NCBI RefSeq assembly: GCF_004361855.1
Contig: NZ_SNWQ01000002.1
Location: 124,001 to 188,000 of the forward strand
From: Kribbella caucasensis
GTDB taxonomy: Bacteria; Actinomycetota; Actinomycetes; Propionibacteriales; Kribbellaceae
Direction of reading: 5' to 3'
DNA: 64,000 nucleotides
Shown: piece by piece, positions 52,749 to 61,948 of the stretch
How positions within the stretch are numbered: the stretch's first letter is position 1
Layout of the letters: every line of letters begins with the position of its first letter
Made by a program: the position numbers and the translations under genes
Notes under the pieces: generated by a model
Databases searched by the model: none
What the model was told of the DNA's origin: nothing
What the model saw: the letters and a program-made list of their open reading frames with translations, nothing else

Positions 52749-53464
52749 CGGCACCAGATCGGGTAGAAAACGTAGCCCTTGGCCTTCAGCGTTTTGAGGA
52801 TGGCCGGAAGTGCGGCGACGGTTTGGCTGCGGTCGCCGCCACCGTCGTGCATCAGGATCACCGAGCCGTTGCGTGCCCCGTCGAGCACCTGGCGTACGAC
52901 GGCCGCCGTACCGGGCCTCGCCCAATCGCGCGAGTCGATCTTCCACCGGACGACGTCCTTGCCGAGGCTCGCCGACCGCTTGGAGACGAGGCTGTTCACA
53001 CTGCCGTACGGCGGTCTCAGGCAGCGCGGGGTGTAGCCGGTCTGCGCTTGGATGTACCGGTCCGTCGTCTGGATCTGGTCCTTGAAGGACGCCCACGAGA
53101 CGGTGCGGAGATCGGGGTGTGACCAGGTGTGGTTCTGCACGCTGTGGCCGAGCAGGTGGACGCGCCGACTCAGCTCCGGATGTCTCGCCACCTCCTCGCC
53201 GACCTCGAAGAACGTTGCCTTGGCCCCATAGGTAGCAAGGATGTCGAGGATCTGCGGCGTGTACTTCGGGTCAGGACCGTCGTCGAAGGTGAGATACACG
53301 TACTTCGCCGGATCGGCCGCCGGGGACACGGCGGCAGTCGGACCACCTGCCTGCCGGGGCGGAGCGGACGCCGCTATCACGAGCGCGGTGATCACGCCGA
53401 TGACCAGTGTCGCGATCATCAGGCCGGCAGCCCGGCGACCCTTGCGCGTCAGACGAAGAACCAT
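52745..53464 (-). CDS. Polysaccharide deacetylase (NodB/CE4), paralogue 1
   Basis: 239-aa membrane-anchored or secreted metal-dependent deacetylase. N-terminal membrane segment about 13-33. CE4 motifs: TFDDGPDP (catalytic base and metal Asp), [13 protein letters not shown] (metal His), [16 protein letters not shown], and [12 protein letters not shown]. Probable substrate: peptidoglycan or an exopolysaccharide. About 80-85% identical at DNA level over much of its length to paralogue 2 at 55563; the TnpB-related locus lies between the two, 41 bp upstream of this start. Confidence 0.9.
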   Translation of the reverse strand: MVLRLTRKGRRAAGLMIATLVIGVITALVIAASAPPRQAGGPTAAVSPAADPAKYVYLTFDDGPDPKYTPQILDILATYGAKATFFEVGEEVARHPELSRRVHLLGHSVQNHTWSHPDLRTVSWASFKDQIQTTDRYIQAQTGYTPRCLRPPYGSVNSLVSKRSASLGKDVVRWKIDSRDWARPGTAAVVRQVLDGARNGSVILMHDGGGDRSQTVAALPAILKTLKAKGYVFYPIWCR

Positions 53465-53505
53465 GCGTCCCTCCGGACGTAGGCGACCTCACTACCTCAC
53501 CGTTC

Positions 53506-55122
53506 CTAGACACTGAGCAGAACTGTGTCCTGGTCGGTGGGCGGCCCCGAACGGTGTTGGGTCGCCTGGTTGCCCGCGTACGTGCTCCTGGTCGGTGGCA
53601 CGGATCGTGTCCGTGGTCCGGGTCCTGGGTGGCCGGCTTCCTCGCGCCCTGGGGTGCCTGATCCGGCCTGGAGGGTCCGATGCCCGGCAGCATCCGTCTG
53701 GTGCTGTCGGGGCGGTGTCGTCCGTCGCCGGATCTGGTGCCCGAGGGCGCGTCTCCCGATCGCGATGGCGGCTGCCTCGTGTCGGGTGGTCTTGTGGGTG
53801 GGGGTGCTGGTGGGTTTCTGCCAGTGTTGGGCGCCCCACCGGCTGGTGTAGGCGGGGTCGACGGCGATCACCGCGATCCCGGCTTCGGCGGTCATGGCGA
53901 GTAGTCGTGTCCGGAGTCTGCTGGTGGGCATACCGGACACCAGTTGCCGGAACCGTTTGCGTCGGCCGTGTTGTTCGCGGGTCTTGGAGTCGGTGAAGTC
54001 GAGGTCTTCCACGGCGATCGCCTTCACCCCGGACTGTTTGGCCCAGTGCAGCAGTCGGGTGAGGGCGTGCCGCACCTGGGCGTCTCGGCGGGTGGCGGTG
54101 CCGGTGAGGTCGTAGGCGAAGGTGCGTGGCTTGCCGGTGGGGTTGCCGTGGGTGTCGAGCCGCCAGGCGGCGAGGTGGTCGGCGTTCATGTCCACCCCGA
54201 TGACTTCACCTGCCCGGAGTGTCTCCAGCAGTATTACGGTCGTGTCCTTGCGTTGCCAGGAGGCGTCCAGGTACCAGCGGTCCTTCCCCGGGTTGTGGTG
54301 GATCCGGTAGGCGACGGCCCGGTTCGCTTCTACCCGGTCGCCCCACTCGTGGCCGCGGTGGCCGAATGTGACTCGCCCGGTGAGGACGTACCTGCCGTGC
54401 GGGGCGTTCGCCAGGTGTGTCAACGGCGCCGGGAGGCGGAGACTGACCTCTCCGTCGAGGGTGACGCGGATGGTTTCGTTGCCGCACCGTTTCCCTGACT
54501 CCCCGTCCGCGGACAGGAACCAGCGGGTGGCCTCCCACTCGTGCCGCCACTGGGCTTCGGTCAGTCCGGCGGCATTCAGGTTGTGCCGCTTGTTCAGCAA
54601 CCGTTTGCCGCCGCGCACCACCGAGACGTGCCCGGCCGCACGGTCGGCCTCCACCGCCGCGAGGCGTGCTTCCAAGACGGTCAGGCGGCGGGACTTCGCG
54701 TGCCATTCCTGCCGCGAACGGTACCCACCCGGCTGGCCGCTGCGGCCGGGTTCACCGACGGGCAGGCAGAGCCGGTCCCGGATAGTGCGGACACCGGCCG
54801 TCAGGGACTGGGCGTGGGCGTGCTGGGCGCGGCGGGCCAGACCCCACTGGTCGTGGGTGGCCTTCGTGATCGACCCCGCCCACCGTGACGACGAGGATGC
54901 GGTCAGGTCCCGCTTCCGATCCGCCCACCTGTCGCTGTCGTGGTCGAGTCCGTCGCGAACCCGGCAGGCCAGATCCGCTGAGGCCAGACGCCCCAGATGC
55001 TCGCCCACCGTTCGCAGCACCACCTCGTCGCCAGCGGTCAGCCCTTTGATCCGGTCACGGATGCACACCCCCGTCCCCGGGGACGCCACAAACGGACGCG
55101 CGACAGAGCGGAGACGGGTCAC
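53506..55122 (-). CDS. TnpB-related protein without zinc ribbon
   Basis: 538-aa divergent RuvC-fold protein of the IS200/IS605 TnpB-related group. RuvC-I Asp311 in VIGVDMNADHLAAWRLD, RuvC-II Glu372 in AIAVEDLDFTDSKTRE, a bridge-helix-like RFRQLVSGMPTSRLRTR, then DPAYTSRWGAQHW where canonical TnpB has TSQTCSACG: the zinc ribbon is absent. The RuvC-III position reads RHEAAAIAIGRR (His448/Glu449) instead of DRDxNAA. The last 77 residues (from about 461) are a Pro/Thr/Arg/Gly low-complexity tail, which may be the translated part of an overlapping structured RNA. GTG start overlaps the stop of the small upstream gene (GTGA). No tnpA. Confidence 0.75.
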   Translation of the reverse strand: MTRLRSVARPFVASPGTGVCIRDRIKGLTAGDEVVLRTVGEHLGRLASADLACRVRDGLDHDSDRWADRKRDLTASSSSRWAGSITKATHDQWGLARRAQHAHAQSLTAGVRTIRDRLCLPVGEPGRSGQPGGYRSRQEWHAKSRRLTVLEARLAAVEADRAAGHVSVVRGGKRLLNKRHNLNAAGLTEAQWRHEWEATRWFLSADGESGKRCGNETIRVTLDGEVSLRLPAPLTHLANAPHGRYVLTGRVTFGHRGHEWGDRVEANRAVAYRIHHNPGKDRWYLDASWQRKDTTVILLETLRAGEVIGVDMNADHLAAWRLDTHGNPTGKPRTFAYDLTGTATRRDAQVRHALTRLLHWAKQSGVKAIAVEDLDFTDSKTREQHGRRKRFRQLVSGMPTSRLRTRLLAMTAEAGIAVIAVDPAYTSRWGAQHWQKPTSTPTHKTTRHEAAAIAIGRRALGHQIRRRTTPPRQHQTDAAGHRTLQAGSGTPGREEAGHPGPGPRTRSVPPTRSTYAGNQATQHRSGPPTDQDTVLLSV

Positions 55123-55403
55123 TCGAACTCTTCCGCCGTGGACCGCCACACCACCCGGCCAGTGGCCGCGTCCACCACCCGAACCTCGACCTCCGCGGGG
55201 TCATCGACACCCTCGATCGCTGTGGCCACAGCAACAGACCGCGAGGCGTACACAGTCGTGAACGCCCCCGCGGGGAGCCAGTCGCTCGACAACTCCACAT
55301 CACTCTCAATCCGGAACATGACCACCATCCTCCCCGTCGCCACCGACAACAACTCGAGGGCCGACACCGAGTCGGGCGCAGCCGACTGCTCTGTCAGATT
55401 CAC
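55119..55403 (-). CDS. Small partner protein of the TnpB-related gene
   Basis: 94-aa acidic protein (RMVVMFRIESDVELSSD, LPAGAFTTVYASRSVAVATA, EVEVRVVDAATGRVVW, ending STAEEFE), mostly beta by eye, no membrane segment. I do not recognise the family. It is translationally coupled (4-nt overlap) to the TnpB-related gene and precedes it. GTG at 55403 with GGAGGA directly adjacent, so the exact start is uncertain (an ORF opens at 55430). Possibly a regulator, inhibitor or DNA/RNA-binding partner of the nuclease-like protein. Confidence 0.6.
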   Translation of the reverse strand: MNLTEQSAAPDSVSALELLSVATGRMVVMFRIESDVELSSDWLPAGAFTTVYASRSVAVATAIEGVDDPAEVEVRVVDAATGRVVWRSTAEEFE

Positions 55404-55562
55404 TCCTCCAGGATACAAACTAGAACACACATACGCTTACTATCACGCGGTATGTCGCGAACTGTTCGTACCCCTCCACCATCGGTGCGACCGACCGAAA
55501 AGTAAGCGGCCACGCCGCTTCCTCGTCAACTACCTCGAATACCGGACAGCTGGAGCCGGTCC

Positions 55563-56378
55563 CTACCTGCACCAGGTCGGGTAGAAGAGGTACCCCCTGG
55601 CCGTCAGGGTTTTGAGGATGGTCGGTAGCGCGGCGACGGTTTGGCTGCGGTCGCCGCCGCCGTCGTGCATCAGGATCACCGAGCCGCTGCGTGCCCCGTT
55701 GAGCACGCGGCGCACGATCACCGACGTACCAGGCCGGGACCAGTCGCCGGTGTCGATGGTCCAGAGCCGGACCGTCTTGCCGAGGCCGGCCGCGCGACGA
55801 TAGACGAGGCTGTTCACCGCGCCGTACGGCGGTCGCAGGCAGCGCGGGGTGTAGCCCGTTTGCGCGCGGATACGGCTGTCGGTGTTGAGGACCTGGGATC
55901 TGAACGTCGACCAGGAGACGTTCCGCAGGTTCGGGTGGGACCAGGTGTGGTTCTGCACGCTGTTGCCGTACAGGTGCGCCCGCCGGGTCAGGTACGGGTA
56001 GCGCGCGACGTTCTGGCCGATCTGGAAGAACGTTGCCTTCGCCCCGTAACTGCGCAGGATGCTGAGGATCTGCGCGGTGTACTTCGGATGCGGACCGTCG
56101 TCGAAGGTGAGGATGACGTACGGCGCGGGTGGCGGTGCCCACTCGCTCGCCACGGGCTGTGCTTGCGGGGTCGACGTTTGTGGTGGTGCTGGCGTCGAGG
56201 TTGCCGCGAACCCGAGCGCGACGATCAGCCCCAACGCGGCGACCGTCCAAAGACCTAGTGTCCCGTGTCGGAGATTCCTTGACGTGGGCGGTGCCTGGGC
56301 GCCGCCCACTGTCAAGCAATCTCCGACACGGGACACTTGCCGGCCGACCCTGGCCGGGAACCGAGAAGACCGAAGCAT
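55563..56378 (-). CDS. Polysaccharide deacetylase (NodB/CE4), paralogue 2, carrying a hairpin insertion
   Basis: 271-aa secreted CE4 deacetylase. Motifs: [52 protein letters not shown]. The N-terminus MLRSSRFPARVGR is interrupted by about 27 residues encoded by an 81-bp inverted-repeat element (56257-56337) before the membrane segment LWTVAALGLIVALGFAA. The insertion is a multiple of three and leaves the frame open; export might be affected because the n-region is lengthened. An ORF opens at 56447; the ATG at 56378 is preferred. Confidence 0.85.
   Translation of the reverse strand: MLRSSRFPARVGRQVSRVGDCLTVGGAQAPPTSRNLRHGTLGLWTVAALGLIVALGFAATSTPAPPQTSTPQAQPVASEWAPPPAPYVILTFDDGPHPKYTAQILSILRSYGAKATFFQIGQNVARYPYLTRRAHLYGNSVQNHTWSHPNLRNVSWSTFRSQVLNTDSRIRAQTGYTPRCLRPPYGAVNSLVYRRAAGLGKTVRLWTIDTGDWSRPGTSVIVRRVLNGARSGSVILMHDGGGDRSQTVAALPTILKTLTARGYLFYPTWCR
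56257..56337. repeat. 81-bp hairpin repeat inside a coding sequence
   Basis: Left end AGTGTCCCGTGTCGGAGATT (56257-56276) and its exact inverse at 56318-56337. Inner arms TTGAC/GTCAA and GTGGGCGG/CCGCCCAC extend the pairing to almost the full length, leaving a 10-nt loop. A 17-bp match to the left end is at 44915. It looks like a miniature inverted-repeat (MITE/REP-like) insertion. Confidence 0.8.
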
Positions 56379-56450
56379 GACTGCCCCCAGTAGCCGATGA
56401 CAACAACCCCACCATCGGCGCTCGGTCCCCAAAAGACCAGAGCCCAAGTG

Positions 56451-57242
56451 TTACAGCACCTGGGACAGGAACTGCTGCAGCCGCGGCGACTCGGCGGCCG
56501 TGAAGAGCTTCTCCGGTACGCCGGACTCCACCACGACGCCGTGATCCATGAACGCGACCTGGTCCGCGACCTGCCGGGCGAACCCCATCTCGTGGGTGAC
56601 GACGACCATCGTCATCCCCGCGGACGCGAGGTCGGCCATCAACGCGAGCACGCCCTTCACGAGTTCGGGGTCGAGCGCCGACGTGGCCTCGTCGAACAGC
56701 ATCACCTCGGGCCGCATCGCCAGCGCCCGGGCGATCGCGACCCGCTGCTGCTGACCGCCGGACAGGTTGCCCGGCCGCGCGGACGCCTTCTCCCGCAGTT
56801 CGACCAGGTCGAGCTGGGCGAGTGCCGCGTCGGCCGCCTCCTCCTTGGTCAGCTTCTTGATCTTGCGCAACGGCAGGGTGATGTTGTCCAGCACGGTCTT
56901 GTGCGGGAACAAGTTGAAGTGCTGGAACACCATCCCGATCCGGCGCCGCAGCTGGTCGGGATTGCTGGTCAGCACGGATTCACCGCCCATCCGGATGTCG
57001 CCGGCATCCGGTTCGAGCAGCCGGTTCACCGCCCGGAGCAGAGTGGACTTGCCGGACCCGGACGGCCCGATAACGCACGCGGTCTGTCCGGCCGGTACGG
57101 CGAGGTCGACGCCGCGCAGCACCTTGTTCTTGCCGAAGGCGAGCTCGATCCCCGACACCTCCAGGCTGGCCGCCTCGAACGATTGCACCCCCACCCCACC
57201 GCCCCGGTCAGGCCGTGTCTGGTCCTCAGCGGTGGTCGGCAT
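56451..57242 (-). CDS. Amino-acid ABC transporter ATPase
   Basis: 263 aa, PAAT family. An N-terminal extension of about 28 residues precedes the core. Walker [11 protein letters not shown]-loop [13 protein letters not shown], signature NLSGGQQQR, Walker [13 protein letters not shown] (DEAT where DEPT is usual), H-loop [12 protein letters not shown] overlaps the permease end by 17 nt. Last gene of a binding protein - permease - ATPase operon. Confidence 0.9.
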   Translation of the reverse strand: MPTTAEDQTRPDRGGGVGVQSFEAASLEVSGIELAFGKNKVLRGVDLAVPAGQTACVIGPSGSGKSTLLRAVNRLLEPDAGDIRMGGESVLTSNPDQLRRRIGMVFQHFNLFPHKTVLDNITLPLRKIKKLTKEEAADAALAQLDLVELREKASARPGNLSGGQQQRVAIARALAMRPEVMLFDEATSALDPELVKGVLALMADLASAGMTMVVVTHEMGFARQVADQVAFMDHGVVVESGVPEKLFTAAESPRLQQFLSQVL

Positions 57243-57975
57243 GAGCTAGCTCCTCGATCTCGTGTTCCTCGGGACGTCCTTCGCGCAGTCGCCGGTCGAA
57301 CCAGTTGACCAGGTGCGTCAGCGGCACCGTGATCACCAGGTAGAAGATGCCGGCGAGCAGCAGTGGGGAGAGGTTCCCGTTGGTCGCCGCGGCGTCCTGG
57401 CCGATCCGGAACAGCTCGCGCTGGCTGGCGAGCAGGCCGAGGAAGTAGACCAGGCTGGACTCCTTCACCAGGGCGATGAACTGGTTCACCAGGGCCGGCA
57501 GGACCCGGCGTACCCCTTGCGGGATGACGACGAGCCACATGCCGGCGCTGTAGCCGAAACCGAGCGCGCGGGCGGCCTCGAGTTGACCCTTCTCCACGCT
57601 CTGGATGCCGGACCGGAAGATCTCCCCGATGTACGCGGCCGCGATCAGCGACAACGCGAGAATGCCCAGCGGGTAGGGATTCGGGCCCCACCAATGCCGG
57701 GTGATAGGGGACAGCCCCTGGCCGATCAGCAGGATGGTCAGGATCGCCGGCAGGCCGCGGAAGATGTCGGTGTAGATCTTCGCGGGCCAGCGCAGCAAGC
57801 GTTTCCGGGACAGGCCCATCACCGCCACGATCATGCCGAGCACGGTGCCCAGCACGACCGAGGCGGCTGCCAGGATGAGGGTGTTGACGAGTCCCACCTT
57901 GAGCATCTCGGGTAGAACCGCCCGCATCGACTCCCAGTCGAGGAAGGTGTCTTTCAGAGTGGACCAGATGTCCAT
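57226..57975 (-). CDS. Amino-acid ABC transporter permease
   Basis: 249 aa, about five or six membrane segments (first about 32-58). EAA loop: [21 protein letters not shown] (about 134 on) and [23 protein letters not shown] overlaps the binding-protein stop by one base (TGATG). Hydrophilic C-terminal tail [16 protein letters not shown] overlaps the ATPase start. Confidence 0.88.
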   Translation of the reverse strand: MDIWSTLKDTFLDWESMRAVLPEMLKVGLVNTLILAAASVVLGTVLGMIVAVMGLSRKRLLRWPAKIYTDIFRGLPAILTILLIGQGLSPITRHWWGPNPYPLGILALSLIAAAYIGEIFRSGIQSVEKGQLEAARALGFGYSAGMWLVVIPQGVRRVLPALVNQFIALVKESSLVYFLGLLASQRELFRIGQDAAATNGNLSPLLLAGIFYLVITVPLTHLVNWFDRRLREGRPEEHEIEELAHADHR

Positions 57976-58853
57976 CAGCCGGCGGCTGGGGTGGTGCTGG
58001 TGGTCGCCTTGGGCGTGCTGAACTTCACGTTCCCGCTACCCGGCTTGAACGACGCGGGCACGGCGCGGCCCGGGTAGTACTGCTCGACCAGCTTGGTCCA
58101 GGTGCCGTCGGCAATCACCTCGTCGAGCGCCTTGTTGACGGCCTCGCGGAGCTGGTCGTTGCTCTTGGCCACGGCGTACGCGGTCGGCGCGGAGCTGAGC
58201 TCCTTGGCGGCCAGGATGACCACACCGCCACCCTGCTCCTTGGCCATCTTCTCGCCGATCTCGGCAGGCGAGATCCACGCGTCCGCGGTACCGGCCTTGA
58301 GTTGGCCGACGGCGGCGTTGTAGTTCGGGACGCGAACCGGGTTCAGGTCCTTCTGGGTGGCGTAGTCGTCCTGGACGGTGCCCTGGACAACGACCACCCG
58401 CTTGCCACTGAGCTGGTCGAAGGAGGTGATCCCCGAGGTCTTGGTGGTGTTCAGGCCGAGGTAGCCGAAGTCGTAGCCGTTGCTGAACGCAACCGTCTTC
58501 TTGCGCGCCTCGGTGATCGTGATGGAGGAGCTGCCGAGGTCGTACTGGCCGCTGTTCACCTGGGACAGCAGCGCGGAGAAGTCGGTGCCGACGAACTCGG
58601 GCCTGAGGTTCAGCTTGGCCGCGACGGCGGTGATCAGGTCGTTGTCGAACCCGGTGAACTTGCCGTCCTTGACGTACACGTTCGGCGGTGCGTCGGTGAG
58701 GGTGCCGATCCGCAACGTGCCGGGCTGGATCAGGCCGAGGTCGGGGCCGGCGGCATCGGTCTTGTCATCGCTACCGCAGGCCGCGAGCGCGACGGCCAGG
58801 GTGACGGCCGTACCGAGGGCGGCGAACCGGCGGAAGGCGCTGATGGCGCGCAC
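57975..58853 (-). CDS. Amino-acid-binding lipoprotein (SBP family 3)
   Basis: 292 aa. Lipobox LAAC with Cys26; GKFTGFDNDLITAVAAKL and SSITITEARKKTVAFS are family 3 blocks; the C-terminus is a low-complexity Thr/Ala/Pro tail. GTG at 58853 with AAGGAG 7 nt upstream chosen over an ORF opening at 58976. First gene of the importer operon. Substrate not assigned. Confidence 0.88.
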   Translation of the reverse strand: MRAISAFRRFAALGTAVTLAVALAACGSDDKTDAAGPDLGLIQPGTLRIGTLTDAPPNVYVKDGKFTGFDNDLITAVAAKLNLRPEFVGTDFSALLSQVNSGQYDLGSSSITITEARKKTVAFSNGYDFGYLGLNTTKTSGITSFDQLSGKRVVVVQGTVQDDYATQKDLNPVRVPNYNAAVGQLKAGTADAWISPAEIGEKMAKEQGGGVVILAAKELSSAPTAYAVAKSNDQLREAVNKALDEVIADGTWTKLVEQYYPGRAVPASFKPGSGNVKFSTPKATTSTTPAAG

Positions 58854-59087
58854 AGGTATCTCCTTTGAGAACGTGGTGGTTTGGTCGGTGGGGTTGGCCC
58901 ACCGCACGACGTTAACGTCACCCAGCGGTACCGAATTCCACCGTGACACCGGCTGAGACGGCGCCGGAATGTCCACCTGACTCGTGGTATATCAGCCCGA
59001 TTGTCGATCGCGAGTCACTTCTTATTGACAAGGCCGGCGCTGCGGCGGACTGTCCTGTCTAGGGGGCAAGTTCAGGGGGCGAGGCAA

Positions 59088-59939
59088 ATGACAACCACCG
59101 AGACGTTCAATCTCCTGGAGCCTTACGAGGTCGCGGAGGAGACGTTTGTCATTCCCTGGGCCCTGGAGGCCCCGCCGGTCGGGCACTTCCCGATGAATTC
59201 GATGGTGATCCGTGGGGCTGAGCCGGTGCTCGTGGACACCGGGGCGCCGGCGGTACGGCCTCAGTGGCTGGAGGCCGCCTGGTCCGTGGTCGATCCGCTC
59301 GACGTGCGGTGGGTGTTCCTCACCCACGACGACCGTGACCACGCCGGCAACCTCTTACCGGTCCTCGCGGCATGCCCGAACGCGACGCTGCTGACGACCT
59401 GGTTCTCGATCGGACGCATGGCCGACGAGTGGGAGACGCCCCTCAACCGGTGCCGTTTCGTGAACGAGGGTGACACCGTCGACGTCGGTGACCGCACGCT
59501 GGTCGCCATGCGGCCACCGTTGTTCGACAACCCGACGACCCGCGGCCTGTTCGATTCGAAGACCAACGTCTTGTGGTCGGTGGATACCTTCGCGACGAAC
59601 GTGCCTACTCCCATGCCCGATATTGCGGAGCTGTCAGCCGACGAGTTCCGGGATGGCCAATTCTTCGGTGGACGCCTGGTCTCCCCCTGGGCCGCGTGGC
59701 TGGACAGCCAGAAGTTCCAGGCGGTGGTGGACGACATCCAGCGGCTTGACGCCGACGTCATCGCAGGCTGCCACTCGCCCGTGCTTCGCGGGCCCCGGAT
59801 CGCAGAGGCGTTTGACCTCCTGCGTCAGCTTCCTGATATTCCGCCGTGGCGGGAGTTCACGCAGGCCGACCTCGACGCCTGGATGGCGGCCGCCGAGGGG
59901 TCGGTCCCGCCGGAACAGCCGCGGCCGTCGGACACTTGA
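59088..59939 (+). CDS. MBL-fold protein, flavodiiron-like
   Basis: 283 aa. The metal motif reads THDDRDHAGN (about 80-89), i.e. H-x-D-x-D-H rather than the hydrolase H-x-H-x-D-H; other ligands are the Asp in WSVDTFAT and His in AGCHSPVLRG. This resembles the diiron MBL domain of flavodiiron proteins (H-x-E-x-D-H), but the flavodoxin domain is absent. It may bind O2 or NO, or be a hydrolase; unknown. ATG with GAGG upstream; a GTG-type start 87 nt earlier is possible. Confidence 0.72.
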   Translation: MTTTETFNLLEPYEVAEETFVIPWALEAPPVGHFPMNSMVIRGAEPVLVDTGAPAVRPQWLEAAWSVVDPLDVRWVFLTHDDRDHAGNLLPVLAACPNATLLTTWFSIGRMADEWETPLNRCRFVNEGDTVDVGDRTLVAMRPPLFDNPTTRGLFDSKTNVLWSVDTFATNVPTPMPDIAELSADEFRDGQFFGGRLVSPWAAWLDSQKFQAVVDDIQRLDADVIAGCHSPVLRGPRIAEAFDLLRQLPDIPPWREFTQADLDAWMAAAEGSVPPEQPRPSDT

Positions 59940-60029
59940 TGGGGCGGTGCAGGGACCGAGTGGTGGAAGCAACATTCGGGGCGCTGCGGGCCGTCGTACA
60001 CTTCAACTACGAGTGAACCCACTCGCGTG

Positions 60030-60151
60030 CTCCGGGGTCGGTGTAATTCCGAGCCGGCGGTGACAGTCCGCGACCCGGCCGTGCAGTTCGGCGGCCGGTT
60101 GACCTGGTGGAATTCCGGGACCGACGGTGAAAGTCCGGATGGGAGGCGCAC
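60030..60151 (+). promoter_or_regulatory. FMN riboswitch (RFN element)
   Basis: All conserved RFN blocks are visible in order: GGGGTCGGTG-AATTCC (60034-60050), GCCGGCGGTGACAGTCCGCG (60053-60072), the variable arm GGCCG...CGGCC, GACCTGGTGGAATTCCGGGACC (60101 on), GACGGTGAAAGTCCGGATGGGAG (60123 on, read in two parts). It precedes ribD by about 130 nt and should shut off the operon when FMN is abundant. Confidence 0.95.
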
Positions 60152-60282
60152 GCGATCGGCGGGTGCGCTCCGGCGACCGGTCAGGCCCGCAATCAGAGGG
60201 GCCAAGGCACCGAGTCGGTCCGGTCGCGCGCGTGCCGGTTGTCATGGCCCCGGAGTGCGACCGTGACAACGAGGGATCGTCT
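60152..60282 (+). other. Expression platform between the FMN riboswitch and ribD
   Basis: 131 nt, GC-rich. An ATG at 60244 is in frame with ribD but lacks a ribosome-binding site; GAGGGA precedes the GTG at 60283. A likely anti-sequestering pairing could not be settled by eye. Confidence 0.4.
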
Positions 60283-61317
60283 GTGGAGAACGCTTCACCG
60301 GTCGACGTCGCCTGGATGCGCCGTGCGATCGAGCTGGCCGCCCGTGGGATCGGGAGCACGCATCCGAACCCGGTCGTGGGCTGCGTCATCACCAGTCGCG
60401 AGGGGCAGCCGGTCGGCGAGGGCTTCCACGCCGTTGCCGGTGGCCCGCATGCCGAGGTGGTGGCGCTCCGGATGGCCGGCGATCAGGCTCGCGGCGGTAC
60501 GGCGTACGTGACGCTGGAGCCGTGTAACCACACGGGCCGGACCGGGCCGTGTGCGGACGCGCTGATCGAGGCCGGGATCGCCCGGGTGCTGTACGCCGTA
60601 CCGGATCCGAACCAGCAGGCGGCCGGTGGCGCCGAGAAGCTGCGCAGCAAGAATCTCGCGGTCGAGCAAGGTGTTCTCCAGCAGGAGGCCGAAGAGGTCA
60701 ACCAGGTGTGGTTGCACAGCGTCCGGGCCGGGCGACCCTTCGTGACCTGGAAGTTCGCGACCACCCTCGACGGGCGTAGCGCGGCGCCGGACCGGTCGAG
60801 CCGGTGGATCACCGGTGAGCTCGCCCGCGCCGACGTACACCGCAAGCGGGCCGAGTGCGACGCGATCGCGGTCGGGACCCAGACCGTGCTGGACGACGAC
60901 CCCGAGCTGACCGTCCGCGACCAGCTGGACCGGCCGGCGCAACGGCAGCCGCTCAGAGTGGTGGTCGGCGACCGGGAGATCCCGCCGACCGCCCGGGTCC
61001 GCAACGACCGGGCCGAGACGTTGCTGCTGCCCACCCACGATCCGGCCGAGGTGCTCCGGCAGCTCGACGACCGCCAGATCCGGCATCTCTGGCTGGAGGG
61101 CGGGCCGACGCTGGCCGCCGCCTTCCTCCGGGCCCGGCTGGTCGACCAGATCGTCGCGTACGTCGCGCCGGCGGTGCTCGGCTCGGGGTTCTCGGCGATC
61201 GGCGACCTGGGCGCGGAATCAATCGACCACCTGCGGCGGTTCCACTTGGCGGACGTCACTCGTCTCGGCGACGACGTCCGGCTGACCCTGACGCCGCTCG
61301 ACCGAAGGACGTTCTGA
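60283..61317 (+). CDS. ribD: Bifunctional riboflavin deaminase/reductase RibD
   Basis: 344 aa. N-terminal cytidine-deaminase-like domain with zinc ligands His in GPHAEVVAL and two Cys in TLEPCNHTGRTGPCADA; C-terminal pyrimidine reductase with WKFATTLDGRSAAPDRSS and LWLEGGPTLAAAFLRA. Steps 2 and 3 of riboflavin synthesis. GTG start preferred over the ATG at 60244. Confidence 0.93.
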   Translation: MENASPVDVAWMRRAIELAARGIGSTHPNPVVGCVITSREGQPVGEGFHAVAGGPHAEVVALRMAGDQARGGTAYVTLEPCNHTGRTGPCADALIEAGIARVLYAVPDPNQQAAGGAEKLRSKNLAVEQGVLQQEAEEVNQVWLHSVRAGRPFVTWKFATTLDGRSAAPDRSSRWITGELARADVHRKRAECDAIAVGTQTVLDDDPELTVRDQLDRPAQRQPLRVVVGDREIPPTARVRNDRAETLLLPTHDPAEVLRQLDDRQIRHLWLEGGPTLAAAFLRARLVDQIVAYVAPAVLGSGFSAIGDLGAESIDHLRRFHLADVTRLGDDVRLTLTPLDRRTF

Positions 61318-61318
61318 C

Positions 61319-61948
61319 ATGTTCACCGGAATCGTCGAAGAACTCGGCACCGTCGAGTCGCTCGACCTGCTCGACGGGGACGCGGCCCGGCTCACCATCC
61401 GCGGACCCAAGGTCACCGAGGACGCCCGGCACGGCGACTCGATCTCGGTCAACGGCTGCTGCCTGACCGTGGTCGAGACCGGTGACGGCACCTTCACCGC
61501 GGACGTGATGCGCGAGACGCTGAAGCGCACCAGCCTGGGCAGCGCCGAGAAGGGTTCGCGAGTCAACCTCGAACGCGCGACCCAGGCGCACGCCCGGCTC
61601 GGCGGCCACATCGTGCAGGGACATGTCGACGGCGTCGGCACGATCGCGAGCCGCGAGCCGGCCGAGCACTGGGAGGTCGTCCGGGTGGCGGCCCCGGCGG
61701 AGATCCTCCGGTACGTCGCGGAGAAGGGCTCGATCGCGGTCGACGGAGTGTCCCTCACCGTCACCGACGTCGACGACTCGACCGGCACGTTCGGGATCAG
61801 TCTCATTCCCACCACGCTCGAGCTCACCGTGCTCGGCCGCAACAAGGTCGGCGACACCGTGAACCTCGAGGTGGACGTCATCGCCAAGTACGTCGAACGC
61901 CTGCTCACCGCGGGCGGAGGACCGGATACCGTTGCTGGAGGCAAGTAA
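61319..61948 (+). CDS. ribE: Riboflavin synthase alpha subunit
   Basis: 209 aa with two lumazine-binding repeats: MFTGIVEELGTVESLD with VNGCCLTVVE in the first half, GGHIVQGHVDGVGTI and VDGVSLTVTDVD in the second. Dismutates 6,7-dimethyl-8-ribityllumazine into riboflavin. ATG 2 nt after the ribD stop; TAATG link to the next gene. Confidence 0.94.
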   Translation: MFTGIVEELGTVESLDLLDGDAARLTIRGPKVTEDARHGDSISVNGCCLTVVETGDGTFTADVMRETLKRTSLGSAEKGSRVNLERATQAHARLGGHIVQGHVDGVGTIASREPAEHWEVVRVAAPAEILRYVAEKGSIAVDGVSLTVTDVDDSTGTFGISLIPTTLELTVLGRNKVGDTVNLEVDVIAKYVERLLTAGGGPDTVAGGK

